This document shows, piece after piece, positions 28,359 through 37,865 of a DNA stretch of 64,000 nt (its first letter is position 1; each line of letters begins with the position of its first letter). The stretch is from JBFHQE01 sp041592335 (GTDB lineage: Bacteria > Pseudomonadota > Gammaproteobacteria > Thiohalobacterales > Thiohalobacteraceae), in contig JBFHQE010000007.1 in assembly GCA_041592335.1 (NCBI GenBank), positions 1 through 64,000 on the forward strand, in the 5' to 3' direction. The notes beneath the pieces were generated by a model. The model was not told the origin of the DNA. It saw only the letters and a list, made by a program, of their open reading frames with translations, and did not search any database. The position numbers and the translations under genes were made by a program.

Positions 28359-29996
28359 CTACATGCTTTTCTTATAGTGGTTAATTAGACCATTGGTGGA
28401 AGCGTCATGTGAAGCGATTTCCCGGCTGTCGGCCAGCTCCGGAAGGATCGCCTTCGCCAGCTGCTTGCCCAGTTCGACTCCCCACTGATCAAAGGAGTTA
28501 ATGTTCCAGATGACGCCTTGCACAAAAATCTTGTGCTCGTACAGAGCAATGAGCCGACCCAGCGCATAGGGCGTAAGTTTCTGATACAGGAGTGAATTGG
28601 TCGGGCGATTGCCGGGAAAACATTTGTGCGGCACCAACAACGCCAGATCCTCGCCCACCACTCCCTGGGCTTCCAGCTCGGCTCGCGCCTCAGCCTCTGT
28701 CTTGCCACGCATCAGCGCTTCCGTTTGCGCAAAGTAATTGGATAGCAGAATCCGGTGATGTTCGCCACCTGGATTATGCGATTCAACCGCGGCAATAAAG
28801 TCCGCCGGGATCAACCGCGTGCCCTGGTGGATCAATTGATAGAAGGCATGTTGACCATTGGTGCCCGGCTCGCCCCAGATCACCGGACCGGTGGTATAGC
28901 TCAGGGGCTTGCCATCGCGGCTGACCCGCTTGCCGTTGCTTTCCATGTCACCCTGCTGAAAGTAGGCTGGGAAACGATGCAGATACTGGTCATAGGGCAA
29001 CAGCGCGTGACTGTCGCAACCGAAGAAATTGCCATACCAGACGCCCAGCATGGCGAGTATCACCGGCATGTTCTTATCCAGCGGCGCGGAACGGAAATGC
29101 TCATCCATGGCATGCGCGCCATCCAGCAAGGCTTCAAAGTGATCCATGCCGAGATACAGCGCAATACTCAACCCGATGGATGACCACAGCGAGTAACGCC
29201 CGCCGACCCAATCCCAGAATTCAAACATGTTGTCGGTATCGATACCGAAGGCACCGACGGCCTCGGCATTGGTCGACACCGCCACAAAGTGTTTGGCGAT
29301 TACCGCTTCATCCTTCGCCGATTGCAGTAACCAGTTGCGCGCGGTATGCGCATTGGTCAGGGTTTCCTGCGTGGTGAACGTCTTGGATGCGATCACGAAC
29401 AGAGTGGTTGCCGGATTAAGCGGCTTCAGGGTTTCCGTAATGTGCGTGCCATCGACATTGGAGACAAAATGCACCCTGAGTTTATCGGCGTAAGGCTTCA
29501 GTGCTTCGCAGACCATCAGCGGACCCAGATCAGAACCGCCGATACCGATATTCACCACATCCGTGATTGGCGTGCCTGTATAGCCTTTCCATTCACCGCT
29601 CCGCACTTTAGACGTAAAGCCGCGCATCTTGTCGAGCACGGCATTCACCTTTGGCATCACATCTTCACCGTCAACCTCAATCGCACGGTTACTGCGATTA
29701 CGCAACGCAATATGCAATACCGCCCGGTCTTCGGTGCAGTTGATTTTTTCGCCGCTGAACATGCGCTCAATCCAGCCTGACACATCGCATTCGCGCGCCA
29801 GGTCCATCAGCAGCGCAAAGGTTTCGCGGGTGATGCGGTTTTTGGAGTAATCGAGTAACAGGTCATCAAGCTGCACTGACAGGTCGTGAAAGCGCTGCGA
29901 GTCCTGCGCGAACCAGTCACGCATGTGCTGATCCTTGATTTCATACAGGTGGTCTGACAACGCCTGCCAGGCGGATGTCTGTGTCGGTGAACTCAT
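28359..29996 (-). CDS. pgi: Glucose-6-phosphate isomerase
   Basis: Pgi interconverts glucose-6-phosphate and fructose-6-phosphate in glycolysis and gluconeogenesis. The 545-residue length equals E. coli (549). Conserved segments are VNIGIGGSDLGPLMVCEAL (about 150), FVIASKTFTTQETL, and the catalytic loop GQHAFYQLIHQGTRLIP with Glu in WGEPGTNGQHAFYQ. A C-terminal His-Lys segment near SFDQWGVELGK completes the site. It is the last gene of a gnd-zwf-pgi operon with three bases between zwf and pgi. The operon joins glycolysis to the oxidative pentose phosphate branch. Confidence 0.97.
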   Translation of the reverse strand: MSSPTQTSAWQALSDHLYEIKDQHMRDWFAQDSQRFHDLSVQLDDLLLDYSKNRITRETFALLMDLARECDVSGWIERMFSGEKINCTEDRAVLHIALRNRSNRAIEVDGEDVMPKVNAVLDKMRGFTSKVRSGEWKGYTGTPITDVVNIGIGGSDLGPLMVCEALKPYADKLRVHFVSNVDGTHITETLKPLNPATTLFVIASKTFTTQETLTNAHTARNWLLQSAKDEAVIAKHFVAVSTNAEAVGAFGIDTDNMFEFWDWVGGRYSLWSSIGLSIALYLGMDHFEALLDGAHAMDEHFRSAPLDKNMPVILAMLGVWYGNFFGCDSHALLPYDQYLHRFPAYFQQGDMESNGKRVSRDGKPLSYTTGPVIWGEPGTNGQHAFYQLIHQGTRLIPADFIAAVESHNPGGEHHRILLSNYFAQTEALMRGKTEAEARAELEAQGVVGEDLALLVPHKCFPGNRPTNSLLYQKLTPYALGRLIALYEHKIFVQGVIWNINSFDQWGVELGKQLAKAILPELADSREIASHDASTNGLINHYKKSM

Positions 29997-29999
29997 AGG

Positions 30000-31478
30000 C
30001 TAACTATCTTCCAGCGTATTGCGCCATTTCTGATCTTCGCGCAGAAACAGGCGATGGTCTTCCGTCGGCCCCCAGCTGCCGGCCGGGTAGGTATGAATGA
30101 AATCACGCTCGGTGGCCCACACCTTGAGGATAGGATCGACGATCTTCCACGCCCAGCTCACCTCATCATAACGCAGGAACAGTGAGCTATCCCCTTCAAT
30201 AACATCCAGCAGCAGGGCCTCGTACGCATCCAGTCCTTTACCCACCCCGCAACTGGCGGCATCCAGACGTTGCGTCTCGGTGCGCATTTCCAGCCCCTGC
30301 TCTTTCACCTGCAGCTCCATGGACAGACATTCATTCGGCTGAATGTTCATCAGTATCCAGTTTGGCTTCAATTGCTCAATGTGCGTTTCGCGAAACAGCT
30401 GTTGCGGCGGATGCTTGAAACGAATTGAGATCATGGAATTGCGCTGCTCCATGCGTTTACCGGTGCGCAGAAAAAACGGCACGTTACGCCAGCGCCAGTT
30501 ATCGATAAAGAGTTTCAGACTGGCATAGGTTTCCGTCACGCTGTTTGGCGCCACACCCGGCTCTTCCAGGTATGCCTGTACCTTTTCCCCATTCACCTGT
30601 CCGCGGGCATACTGCGCGCGAAACGCATGCGCATGCACCGCGTTCTGCGGAATCGGCCGTATCGAACGCAGCACCTTGACCTTTTCATCGCGCAGCGATT
30701 CGGAATCAAGACTGGCCGGCGGCTCCATCGCCACCAGCGTCAGCATCTGTAACAGGTGGCTTTGAATCATGTCGCGCAGGGCACCAGCGCTGTCGTAATA
30801 ACCGGCACGTGATTCGATACCGCGCGCCTCGGCGTGCGTAATCTGAATGTGATCGATGTAATTACGGTTCCACAACGGCTCCAGCATCAGGTTGGCAAAG
30901 CGGAACACCAGGATGTTCTGGATCGTCCCCTTGCCGAGATAATGATCGATGCGAAACAGCTGATGCTCGTCCCAATCCTTGTGCAAACGCCGATCGAGCA
31001 TCTCGGCGCTTTCCAGGTCATAACCGAACGGCTTTTCGATTACCACCCGACGCCAGCCGGTATTCTCCTCGGCATTCAACCCCACTTCGGCCAGCTGGTG
31101 GCTGACCACGCCAAAATCGCGCGGGCTGACCGACATGTAAAACACGTAGTTATCCGGAAAACGTTTATCTTCCGCGAGTAACTGTTTCATGCGGCCATAC
31201 ATGCTCTCGTCATTCAGATCGCCCTGGAAAAACGCCAGCCGCTGGCTGAATCGCTCAAACACCGCTTCGTCCAGCCCGCCACGCGCGCGTCCATGCATGT
31301 CATCGCTGACGATCTTGCGCCAGTCCTCGTCCGACCAGTCGCGCCGACCGGTGCCCAGTACCATCATGCCTTCTGGCAAACGTCCGGCCAGTTCCAGGTG
31401 ATACAACGCGGGCAGCAACTTGTTCTGCGACAAATTGCCGGTCGCACCGAAAATAATGAAGGTACAGGGTTCCAGCAT
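30000..31478 (-). CDS. zwf: Glucose-6-phosphate 1-dehydrogenase
   Basis: Zwf oxidises glucose-6-phosphate to 6-phosphogluconolactone with NADP. The 492-residue protein has IIFGATGNLSQNKLLPALY at the N-terminus, which is the nucleotide loop, and the active-site block RIDHYLGKGTIQNILVFRFAN (His and Lys, about 175-195). It overlaps the end of gnd by one base and lies between gnd and pgi, so all three are expressed together. A separate 6-phosphogluconolactonase is not seen in this window. Confidence 0.97.
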   Translation of the reverse strand: MLEPCTFIIFGATGNLSQNKLLPALYHLELAGRLPEGMMVLGTGRRDWSDEDWRKIVSDDMHGRARGGLDEAVFERFSQRLAFFQGDLNDESMYGRMKQLLAEDKRFPDNYVFYMSVSPRDFGVVSHQLAEVGLNAEENTGWRRVVIEKPFGYDLESAEMLDRRLHKDWDEHQLFRIDHYLGKGTIQNILVFRFANLMLEPLWNRNYIDHIQITHAEARGIESRAGYYDSAGALRDMIQSHLLQMLTLVAMEPPASLDSESLRDEKVKVLRSIRPIPQNAVHAHAFRAQYARGQVNGEKVQAYLEEPGVAPNSVTETYASLKLFIDNWRWRNVPFFLRTGKRMEQRNSMISIRFKHPPQQLFRETHIEQLKPNWILMNIQPNECLSMELQVKEQGLEMRTETQRLDAASCGVGKGLDAYEALLLDVIEGDSSLFLRYDEVSWAWKIVDPILKVWATERDFIHTYPAGSWGPTEDHRLFLREDQKWRNTLEDS

Positions 31479-32386
31479 TATTTCTTCGCCACTGCATGCC
31501 CGCCAAAGGCATTGCGCATCATGGACAGTAGTTTATAGGTATAACCTTCCTTGTCCTGGGAGGCGAAACGCATCGCCATGGACATGCTGATCACCGGCAA
31601 GGCCACACCCTGGTCAATCGCTTCGATCACGGTCCAGCGCCCCTCGCCGGAATCCGGCACAATCGGCGCAATATCTTCCAGCTTCTGATCGGCCTTCAAG
31701 GCATCCGCCGTTAAATCCAGCAACCAGCTGCGCACTACCGAGCTGTGCCGCCAGAGTTCCGCCAGCTGCGCCAGGTCGAGATCGTATTCCTGCTTGGATT
31801 TCATCAGGGCGAAGCCTTCGGCCATCGCCTGCATCATGCCGTATTCAATACCGTTATGAACCATCTTGGTGAAGTGTCCCGCACCGACCGGACCGACATG
31901 CGCCCAGCCGCGATCCTCGGCCGGGGCCAGTGCTTTCAGTGCCGGTGTGAGCAGCGCAATCGCTTCATCGGAACCGCCGACCATCAGGCAATAGCCGTTT
32001 TCCAGTCCCCAGACGCCTCCGGATGTCCCGGCATCGCAATACAGCAAACCCTTTTCCGCCAGCCAGGCCGCGCGCCGTTCGGTATCGTGGTAATTGGTAT
32101 TACCGCCATCGACCACCAGGTCGCCCGGTGAAAGCATGTCGCGCAATCTTCCGATCTGCGTCTCGGTAATGGCACCGGCCGGCAGCATCAGCCAGATCAC
32201 GCGCGGCGCTGGCAGCGCCTCCACCACTTCCTCCAGCGTTTCGGCGGCGATTACACCGCATTCCTCGGCCAATCCTTGCGCAATGGCCGGATCGTAATCC
32301 AGCCCGATAACCTCGATATTGCCGCGTCGCAAGCGGCGCGCCATGTTGCCGCCCATCTTGCCCAAACCTACCATTGCCATCCGCAT
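31478..32386 (-). CDS. gnd: 6-phosphogluconate dehydrogenase, decarboxylating, short form
   Basis: Gnd turns 6-phosphogluconate into ribulose-5-phosphate and CO2. The 302-residue product is the short type (YqeC-like, often NAD-preferring) and not the 470-residue form of E. coli. The Rossmann loop is MVGLGKMGGNMARRL at the N-terminus. The substrate signature is YCDAGTSGGVWGLENGYCLMVGG, and the catalytic Lys/Asn is in HFTKMVHNGIEYGMMQA. AAGGAG lies six bases before the ATG. It opens the gnd-zwf-pgi operon, divergent from glgA. A 21-base inverted repeat is located between them. Confidence 0.95.
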   Translation of the reverse strand: MRMAMVGLGKMGGNMARRLRRGNIEVIGLDYDPAIAQGLAEECGVIAAETLEEVVEALPAPRVIWLMLPAGAITETQIGRLRDMLSPGDLVVDGGNTNYHDTERRAAWLAEKGLLYCDAGTSGGVWGLENGYCLMVGGSDEAIALLTPALKALAPAEDRGWAHVGPVGAGHFTKMVHNGIEYGMMQAMAEGFALMKSKQEYDLDLAQLAELWRHSSVVRSWLLDLTADALKADQKLEDIAPIVPDSGEGRWTVIEAIDQGVALPVISMSMAMRFASQDKEGYTYKLLSMMRNAFGGHAVAKK

Positions 32387-32425
32387 GCGTTTCTCCTTGG
32401 TACAGGGTTTGCTAATCCAGTTATG

Positions 32426-32446
32426 ATAATAACGTCAAGTTATTAT
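32426..32446. promoter_or_regulatory. Perfect inverted repeat between gnd and glgA
   Basis: ATAATAAC, 5 bases, GTTATTAT. The arms are perfect and lie in the 150-base space shared by the divergent gnd and glgA promoters. It could be an operator controlling both central carbon oxidation and glycogen synthesis. It does not match HexR's known TGTARTWWWATTACA. The regulator is unknown. Confidence 0.4.
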
Positions 32447-32536
32447 AGACGTTCAAGTTTTAACAGCGTTTTACATCCCGATGCGACGCTGTAACATGCT
32501 AGCGCCACGCGCCGAGAAGGAAAGGTTCACGCCCAG

Positions 32537-33994
32537 ATGAAAGTTTTATTCGCCACACCGGAAGCCCACCCGCTGATCAAAACCGGCGGTCTGGCGGACG
32601 TCTCCGGCGCGCTGCCCAAAGCCCTCAAGAATCTGCGCCATGACGTGCGTATCCTGCTGCCCGCGTACCGCTCGGTCGTGAATCAGGCGGAAAATATTGC
32701 TGTCGTCAGCACACTGATGCTGGACAGCATGCAGGAACCGGTCCGCATCCTGGAAACGCGGCTACCCGGTTCGCAGGTCAAGGCTTACCTGGTCGATGCG
32801 CCCGAGTATTTCGATCGCGAAGGCAATCCTTATGTCGGCCCCGATGGGCATGACTGGCCGGATAATGCGCAACGCTTTGCCCTGTTCTGCCGGGCCATTG
32901 TCGAGATTGCGCAGGACCGCGCGGGACTCGACTGGCGCCCGGATCTGGTGCATTGCAACGACTGGCAGACCGGTTTGGTGCCCGCGCTGCTCAATCTTGA
33001 AACAACACGCCCGGCCACACTCTTCACGATCCACAATCTTGCCTACCAGGGACTGTTCGACTGGGACACTTTCGCGGCATTGAACCTGCCCAAGACCTGG
33101 TGGCACTTCGATGGCGTCGAATTTCATGGCCGCCTGTCCTTCATCAAGGGCGGGCTGGTTTTCGCCGACCATATCACCACGGTCAGCCCAACCTACGCCC
33201 GGGAAATTCTCACGCCGGAATTCGGCTATGGACTGGAAGGTCTGCTGACCCATCGCCAGGATCGTCTGCACGGCATATTGAATGGCGTCGATTACAAAAT
33301 ATGGAGCCCAAACCAGGACCCCTATCTCGAACACCATTTCAATGGCCGCTCGCTGGCAGGCAAGGCCCAGATGAAAGCCGCCCTGCAGAAAGAGTTTAAA
33401 CTGACAGTCAAGGATGACATCCCGTTGCTGGCGCATATTGGACGACTGGTCGATCAAAAGGGTGTGGACCTGATCCTCGATTGCCTGCCGCACATCATGT
33501 CCAAGCGCGCGCAGCTGATTATTCTTGGCAGTGGCCAGGCCCAGCTCGAAGAGGCCCTGCGCAAGGCCAGCCAGCGCTACCCGAAACAACTCGGCATTCG
33601 CATCGGTTACGACGAGGCCCTGTCGCATCGCATCGAAGCCGGCGCGGATATGTTCCTGATGCCCTCGCGATTCGAACCCTGCGGATTGAACCAGATCTAC
33701 AGCCTGCGCTATGCCACGCTGCCGATTGTGCGCCGCACCGGCGGGCTGGCCGACAGCGTCATCGATGCTACCGACAAGACCCTGTCGGATGGCACCGCCA
33801 CCGGAATCCAGTTTGAAAGCGCCGATAGCCAAAGCCTGTGCGCCGCCGTTGACCGGGCCTGTCAGCTGTTCCGCAAGCTACCGGTCTGGAAACGGGTCAT
33901 CACCCAGGGCATGCGCCAGGACTTCAGCTGGAAAAAAAGCGCCCAGCAGTACGTGGCGCTCTACGAGCAGGCAATTGCCGAACGCACCCACTAG
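32537..33994 (+). CDS. glgA: Glycogen synthase
   Basis: GlgA extends alpha-1,4-glucan from ADP-glucose (GT5 family). The 485-residue length matches E. coli (477). The N-terminal substrate loop is HPLIKTGGLADVSGALPKAL (K-T-G-G-L), and the C-terminal catalytic region has SRFEPCGLNQIYSLRYATLP (E-x(7)-E like) and RRTGGLADSVID. It is divergent from gnd and followed 12 bases later by a gene of unknown function. Other glycogen genes are not seen in this window. Confidence 0.97.
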   Translation: MKVLFATPEAHPLIKTGGLADVSGALPKALKNLRHDVRILLPAYRSVVNQAENIAVVSTLMLDSMQEPVRILETRLPGSQVKAYLVDAPEYFDREGNPYVGPDGHDWPDNAQRFALFCRAIVEIAQDRAGLDWRPDLVHCNDWQTGLVPALLNLETTRPATLFTIHNLAYQGLFDWDTFAALNLPKTWWHFDGVEFHGRLSFIKGGLVFADHITTVSPTYAREILTPEFGYGLEGLLTHRQDRLHGILNGVDYKIWSPNQDPYLEHHFNGRSLAGKAQMKAALQKEFKLTVKDDIPLLAHIGRLVDQKGVDLILDCLPHIMSKRAQLIILGSGQAQLEEALRKASQRYPKQLGIRIGYDEALSHRIEAGADMFLMPSRFEPCGLNQIYSLRYATLPIVRRTGGLADSVIDATDKTLSDGTATGIQFESADSQSLCAAVDRACQLFRKLPVWKRVITQGMRQDFSWKKSAQQYVALYEQAIAERTH

Positions 33995-34006
33995 GACATC
34001 GATATC

Positions 34007-34894
34007 TTGCCACTCGACAGCGCCAGCACCGACGCACTAAGACTGATTGAGCAGAAACGTATCGCCCTGGAAGCAGTGGTTCAATTAGCGCGTTCCATAG
34101 AAAAATTCGAACAAAGCCTCTCTGCCGTGTTGTTCCTGAGCGGCAGTGCGATGAAAATTCCACGCACCGTGTTAAAAACTTTCCGTAGCCTGGAAACCCA
34201 ATTCGAAGACCGGCCCAATACCGAACTGGAACAGGCTATCAAAGGACTGGAGCACTTACTGCAGCATGATCTCGCTCAGATCATGGGAATAACCATAAGC
34301 GAAGAACAATGGAAGTTTTCAGCTTCGCGAATTACCGAGGACAACACCTTTGCGCAAGAAGTAGACGAAATCAGCCATCTGCTCGACAGCCTGAGACGGC
34401 GCGCGCAGACAACTGTTTACCTGAGACTGTTACTGCGCGATCGCGGCGTACACACAGATCCTCTTCTGTTCAGCGTCAGCGATGAAGATATCCAGGTTCA
34501 CATCACGCAATTATTGGCCGAGGAAGCTATCTGTCGTAGCCGGATTATTGAAGACGTTCAAATCATCTGTGGCGATATTGAGCAGATGCTGAGCTCTCAC
34601 GAGCTTCCCGGTTATGTAATAAAGGATCTATCGGAAACCAGGCATAACCTGGAAGCGAATCTACGCATGCTCCGGGCCGGAAAGAAAATCGAGGATATTC
34701 CCTTCTCTTTCGAAACGATTTCGGTGGTCAATCCCATGGGTGAATCTTTTGATATTGAACTCGCCAACCCGTCATCTATCCCGGCGAGTGAAAAGCCCCA
34801 TCGCCGGAGCTTGTTCAACAGCCTGCTCCTCTGGCTAACAACCTCCTGGCGTACCAGCTGGTCGGATATCAGGAGCGGCAAGAAACGCAGGTGA
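34007..34894 (+). CDS. Unknown helical protein between glgA and ppc
   Basis: I do not recognise this 295-residue product. It is cytoplasmic-looking, largely helical, and rich in Glu, Leu, Arg and Ser. No signal is present at the N-terminus. Near the C-terminus there is RRSLFNSLLLWLTTSWRTSW, a short hydrophobic, aromatic segment followed by basic residues, which could be a membrane-associated tail. Translation apparently begins at TTG at 34007, 12 bases after glgA, with AGGAC upstream, so it is likely coupled to glgA. Composition is less GC-rich than its neighbours. The gene is a plausible accessory to glycogen metabolism only by location. Confidence 0.5.
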   Translation: MPLDSASTDALRLIEQKRIALEAVVQLARSIEKFEQSLSAVLFLSGSAMKIPRTVLKTFRSLETQFEDRPNTELEQAIKGLEHLLQHDLAQIMGITISEEQWKFSASRITEDNTFAQEVDEISHLLDSLRRRAQTTVYLRLLLRDRGVHTDPLLFSVSDEDIQVHITQLLAEEAICRSRIIEDVQIICGDIEQMLSSHELPGYVIKDLSETRHNLEANLRMLRAGKKIEDIPFSFETISVVNPMGESFDIELANPSSIPASEKPHRRSLFNSLLLWLTTSWRTSWSDIRSGKKRR

Positions 34895-34984
34895 AATTAC
34901 TGCGGCACACTCACTCAAGCGCTCAAACAGCGAATATTCCAGCCAACATTTTGATAAGGTATTGATTTTTACTTCAAACACCAC

Positions 34985-35013
34985 CTGACCCGCCGAGGAC
35001 TCTCCGGTATAAT
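34985..35013 (+). promoter_or_regulatory. Sigma-70-type promoter for ppc
   Basis: CTGACC at 34985-34990 and TATAAT at 35008-35013 are separated by exactly 17 bases. The -10 box is consensus. The transcript would begin around 35020 and give about 33 bases of leader before ppc at 35053. Confidence 0.7.
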
Positions 35014-35052
35014 GCGCCGCTCCGCCCATTTCGGGCCAAACCAAGCTGAACT

Positions 35053-37854
35053 ATGACTGACGCGATTCAAAAACCCGCCGACAAAGAACTCCGCTCTCGG
35101 GTTCGCCTGTTTGGCAATCTGCTGGGCGATGTACTCCGCAACCAGGCCGGTGGCCAAGTGCTGGATGCGGTGGAAAAACTGCGCAAGGGCTTCATCAAGC
35201 TGCGCAAGGACGACGATCCCAGGCTACGCGCCGAGTTGATGCGTTTCATCGATACGCTGCCCGCCGATGTCGTCACCCATGTGGTGCGCGCTTTCAATGT
35301 GTATTTCAGCCTGGTCAATATTGCCGAACAGGCCTATGAACACCGCAAGCGTCGCCGTGAAGTCAATTCCGGCAAACCCCTCTGGGTCGGTTCCTTCGAT
35401 GACACCCTGCGCGGCTTCAAGGATCAGGGCATTTCGCTGGAGCAGGTCAAGACGCTGCTCGACAGTACTTTATATATTCCGGTGTTTACCGCCCATCCGA
35501 CGGAATCCAAGCGCCGCACAGTGCAGGAAGCCTTGCGCCGTATTTTTGTGACCAGCGAGGAGCTGGACAATACGCGCCTGAGCAAGGAAATGCGCCTGTC
35601 GATTCAGGACGAACTGGAATCCCAGATCCAGATCCTGTGGAAAACCGACGAAGTGCGCGATTACAAACCCAAGGTCAAGGACGAAATCCGCAACGGTCTG
35701 TTCTATCACCGCGAGAGCCTGTTCGATGCGGTGCCCAAGGTATACCGCTACCTGGAGAAATCGATTCGCCGCGCCTACGGAGAAGCCCCGCGCATTCCGG
35801 CTGTCATCCGTTTCGGATCCTGGATCGGCGGCGACCGCGATGGCAACCCCTTCGTCCAGCCGGAAACCACGGAACAGGCGCTCTACCTGCACATGCGCGA
35901 AGTCGTTGCACTCTACATTCGCCAGACGGTCGAGCTGCGTCATCTGCTGACGCATTCCTGCGCCATGGCCACGACTTCGGATGCATTCAACGAATCACTG
36001 CGTCGCGATAACGAAGCCTTTGCCGAAGCCGCCTTCAAGCGCGACAACCCGAACCGTTTCAACTCGGAGCCATACCGACGCAAGCTGTACATCATGCGTC
36101 ATCGCCTGCGCAAGAATCTGCGCTATTGCGAAGCCAGGCTGGATGACCTCAGCCTTTCGGGTTGCGATGACCGTTATCTGAGTGAAGAAGAATTTCTTAA
36201 CGACCTGTACCTGATTCGCGACTCGCTGATCGGCCACGGCGATGCCCGTGTTGCGAACGGCAGACTGCAGGATTGCATCCGCCTTGCCGAAACCTTTGGC
36301 TTTTTCCTGATGCAGCTGGACATTCGCCAGGAATCCACGCGTCACACGGAGGCGGTCAATACCATCGCCCAGCAGCTTGGCCAGAATTATACGCAGCTGG
36401 ATGAAAAGGAACGTATCAAGTACCTGAGCGATGCTATCGATAGCGCGCAACGCCCGGCAATTGATCGCAACCAGCTGGATGAACACACCGTCGAGACACT
36501 GGAAGTGTTCGATGTCATGCAGCGCATGCAAAGCGAGATCAGTTCGAACGCCTTCGGTAATTACGTCATCTCGATGACCCATACCGCCAGTCACGTACTG
36601 GAAGTCATGTACCTGGCCTGGCTGTGTGGACTGGCCGGTAAAGATGACAGTGGAAAACATTATTGCCAGATCCGCATCAGCCCGCTGTTCGAAACCGTGG
36701 AAGACCTGTCGCATGCGGAAGATGTGCTGACCCTGCTGCTGGGCAACGAAACTTACCGCACCTTGCTTTCGGCATCCGGCAACCAGCAGGAAATCATGCT
36801 GGGATATTCCGACTCATGCAAAGACGGCGGTATCCTCGCTTCCAGCTGGAATTTGTACGATGCCCAGAAACGCATCCTGAATATCACCCAGCAACACGGC
36901 GTTGACTGCCGGCTGTTCCACGGTCGCGGCGGCACGGTAGGACGTGGCGGCGGCCCGACCCATGATGCGATTCTGTCCCAGCCGGAAGGCACGGTGCATG
37001 GCCAGATCAAGTTCACGGAACAGGGTGAAGTACTTTCCTACAAGTACAGCAATGAAGAAACCGCTGTATATGAACTCACCATGGGTATCACCGGCCTGAT
37101 GAAAGCCAGCCGTTCGCTGGTGACCGAGAGCTCGCCTGAACGCAACGATTATCTCGCCATCATGGATGAACTGACCCGGGTGGGCGAACAGACTTATCGC
37201 AAGTTGACCGACCATACCGAAGGCTTTCTCGATTACTTTTACGAAGTCTGCCCGGTTACCGAAATTGGCCTGCTCAACATCGGCTCGCGACCCAGTCATC
37301 GCAAGAAAACCAGCCGTTCCAAGGAATCCATTCGCGCCATCCCCTGGGTATTCGGCTGGGCACAGGCTCGTCACACTATTCCTGCCTGGTATGGCATTGG
37401 CAGCGCACTGGAAAGCTGGCGCAGCGACGACCCAATCAAGCTCGCCAAGCTGCAGAAGATGTACCAGGAGTGGCCCTACTTCCGCGCGCTAATCAGCAAC
37501 ACGCAAATGTCCCTGTTCAAGGCACAATTTGATATCGCACGCGAATACACCCGACTGGCGGAAAACCAGGACTGCGCAAAAGCGATCTTCGAGCAGATCT
37601 TCGACGAGTACAAACGGACTCTCAGGCAGGTCTTGCATATCGCCAACATCAGGGTGCTGCTGGAAGAGAACCCCGCTTTGCATCTTTCACTGAGCCGCCG
37701 CGACCCTTATCTCGATCCATTGAATTACATCCAGATCGAAATGCTGAAACGCTATCGCGACGAGGCCCTGAGCGACGATGAACGCGATACCTGGCTACAG
37801 CCCCTGTTGCGCTCCATCAACGCCATCGCCGCAGGCATGCGCAACACGGGATAG
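35053..37854 (+). CDS. ppc: Phosphoenolpyruvate carboxylase
   Basis: Ppc makes oxaloacetate from PEP and bicarbonate, feeding the citric acid cycle. The 933-residue protein has the catalytic His block VFTAHPTESKRRTV (about 138-151) and the second motif MLGYSDSCKDGG (about 582-593). The glycine-rich loop is FHGRGGTVGRGGGPTHDAI (about 620-640), and the Arg-containing segment GSRPSHRKK lies near 740. Everything looks complete. An intact sigma-70 promoter (34985-35013) drives it. It is followed 11 bases later by an orphan gene. Confidence 0.97.
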   Translation: MTDAIQKPADKELRSRVRLFGNLLGDVLRNQAGGQVLDAVEKLRKGFIKLRKDDDPRLRAELMRFIDTLPADVVTHVVRAFNVYFSLVNIAEQAYEHRKRRREVNSGKPLWVGSFDDTLRGFKDQGISLEQVKTLLDSTLYIPVFTAHPTESKRRTVQEALRRIFVTSEELDNTRLSKEMRLSIQDELESQIQILWKTDEVRDYKPKVKDEIRNGLFYHRESLFDAVPKVYRYLEKSIRRAYGEAPRIPAVIRFGSWIGGDRDGNPFVQPETTEQALYLHMREVVALYIRQTVELRHLLTHSCAMATTSDAFNESLRRDNEAFAEAAFKRDNPNRFNSEPYRRKLYIMRHRLRKNLRYCEARLDDLSLSGCDDRYLSEEEFLNDLYLIRDSLIGHGDARVANGRLQDCIRLAETFGFFLMQLDIRQESTRHTEAVNTIAQQLGQNYTQLDEKERIKYLSDAIDSAQRPAIDRNQLDEHTVETLEVFDVMQRMQSEISSNAFGNYVISMTHTASHVLEVMYLAWLCGLAGKDDSGKHYCQIRISPLFETVEDLSHAEDVLTLLLGNETYRTLLSASGNQQEIMLGYSDSCKDGGILASSWNLYDAQKRILNITQQHGVDCRLFHGRGGTVGRGGGPTHDAILSQPEGTVHGQIKFTEQGEVLSYKYSNEETAVYELTMGITGLMKASRSLVTESSPERNDYLAIMDELTRVGEQTYRKLTDHTEGFLDYFYEVCPVTEIGLLNIGSRPSHRKKTSRSKESIRAIPWVFGWAQARHTIPAWYGIGSALESWRSDDPIKLAKLQKMYQEWPYFRALISNTQMSLFKAQFDIAREYTRLAENQDCAKAIFEQIFDEYKRTLRQVLHIANIRVLLEENPALHLSLSRRDPYLDPLNYIQIEMLKRYRDEALSDDERDTWLQPLLRSINAIAAGMRNTG

Positions 37855-37865
37855 CGAAACGCGCC

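Noticed and set aside
32762..33832. 356-codon minus-strand frame over glgA
   Set aside because: Antisense shadow of glgA, whose motifs are unambiguous.
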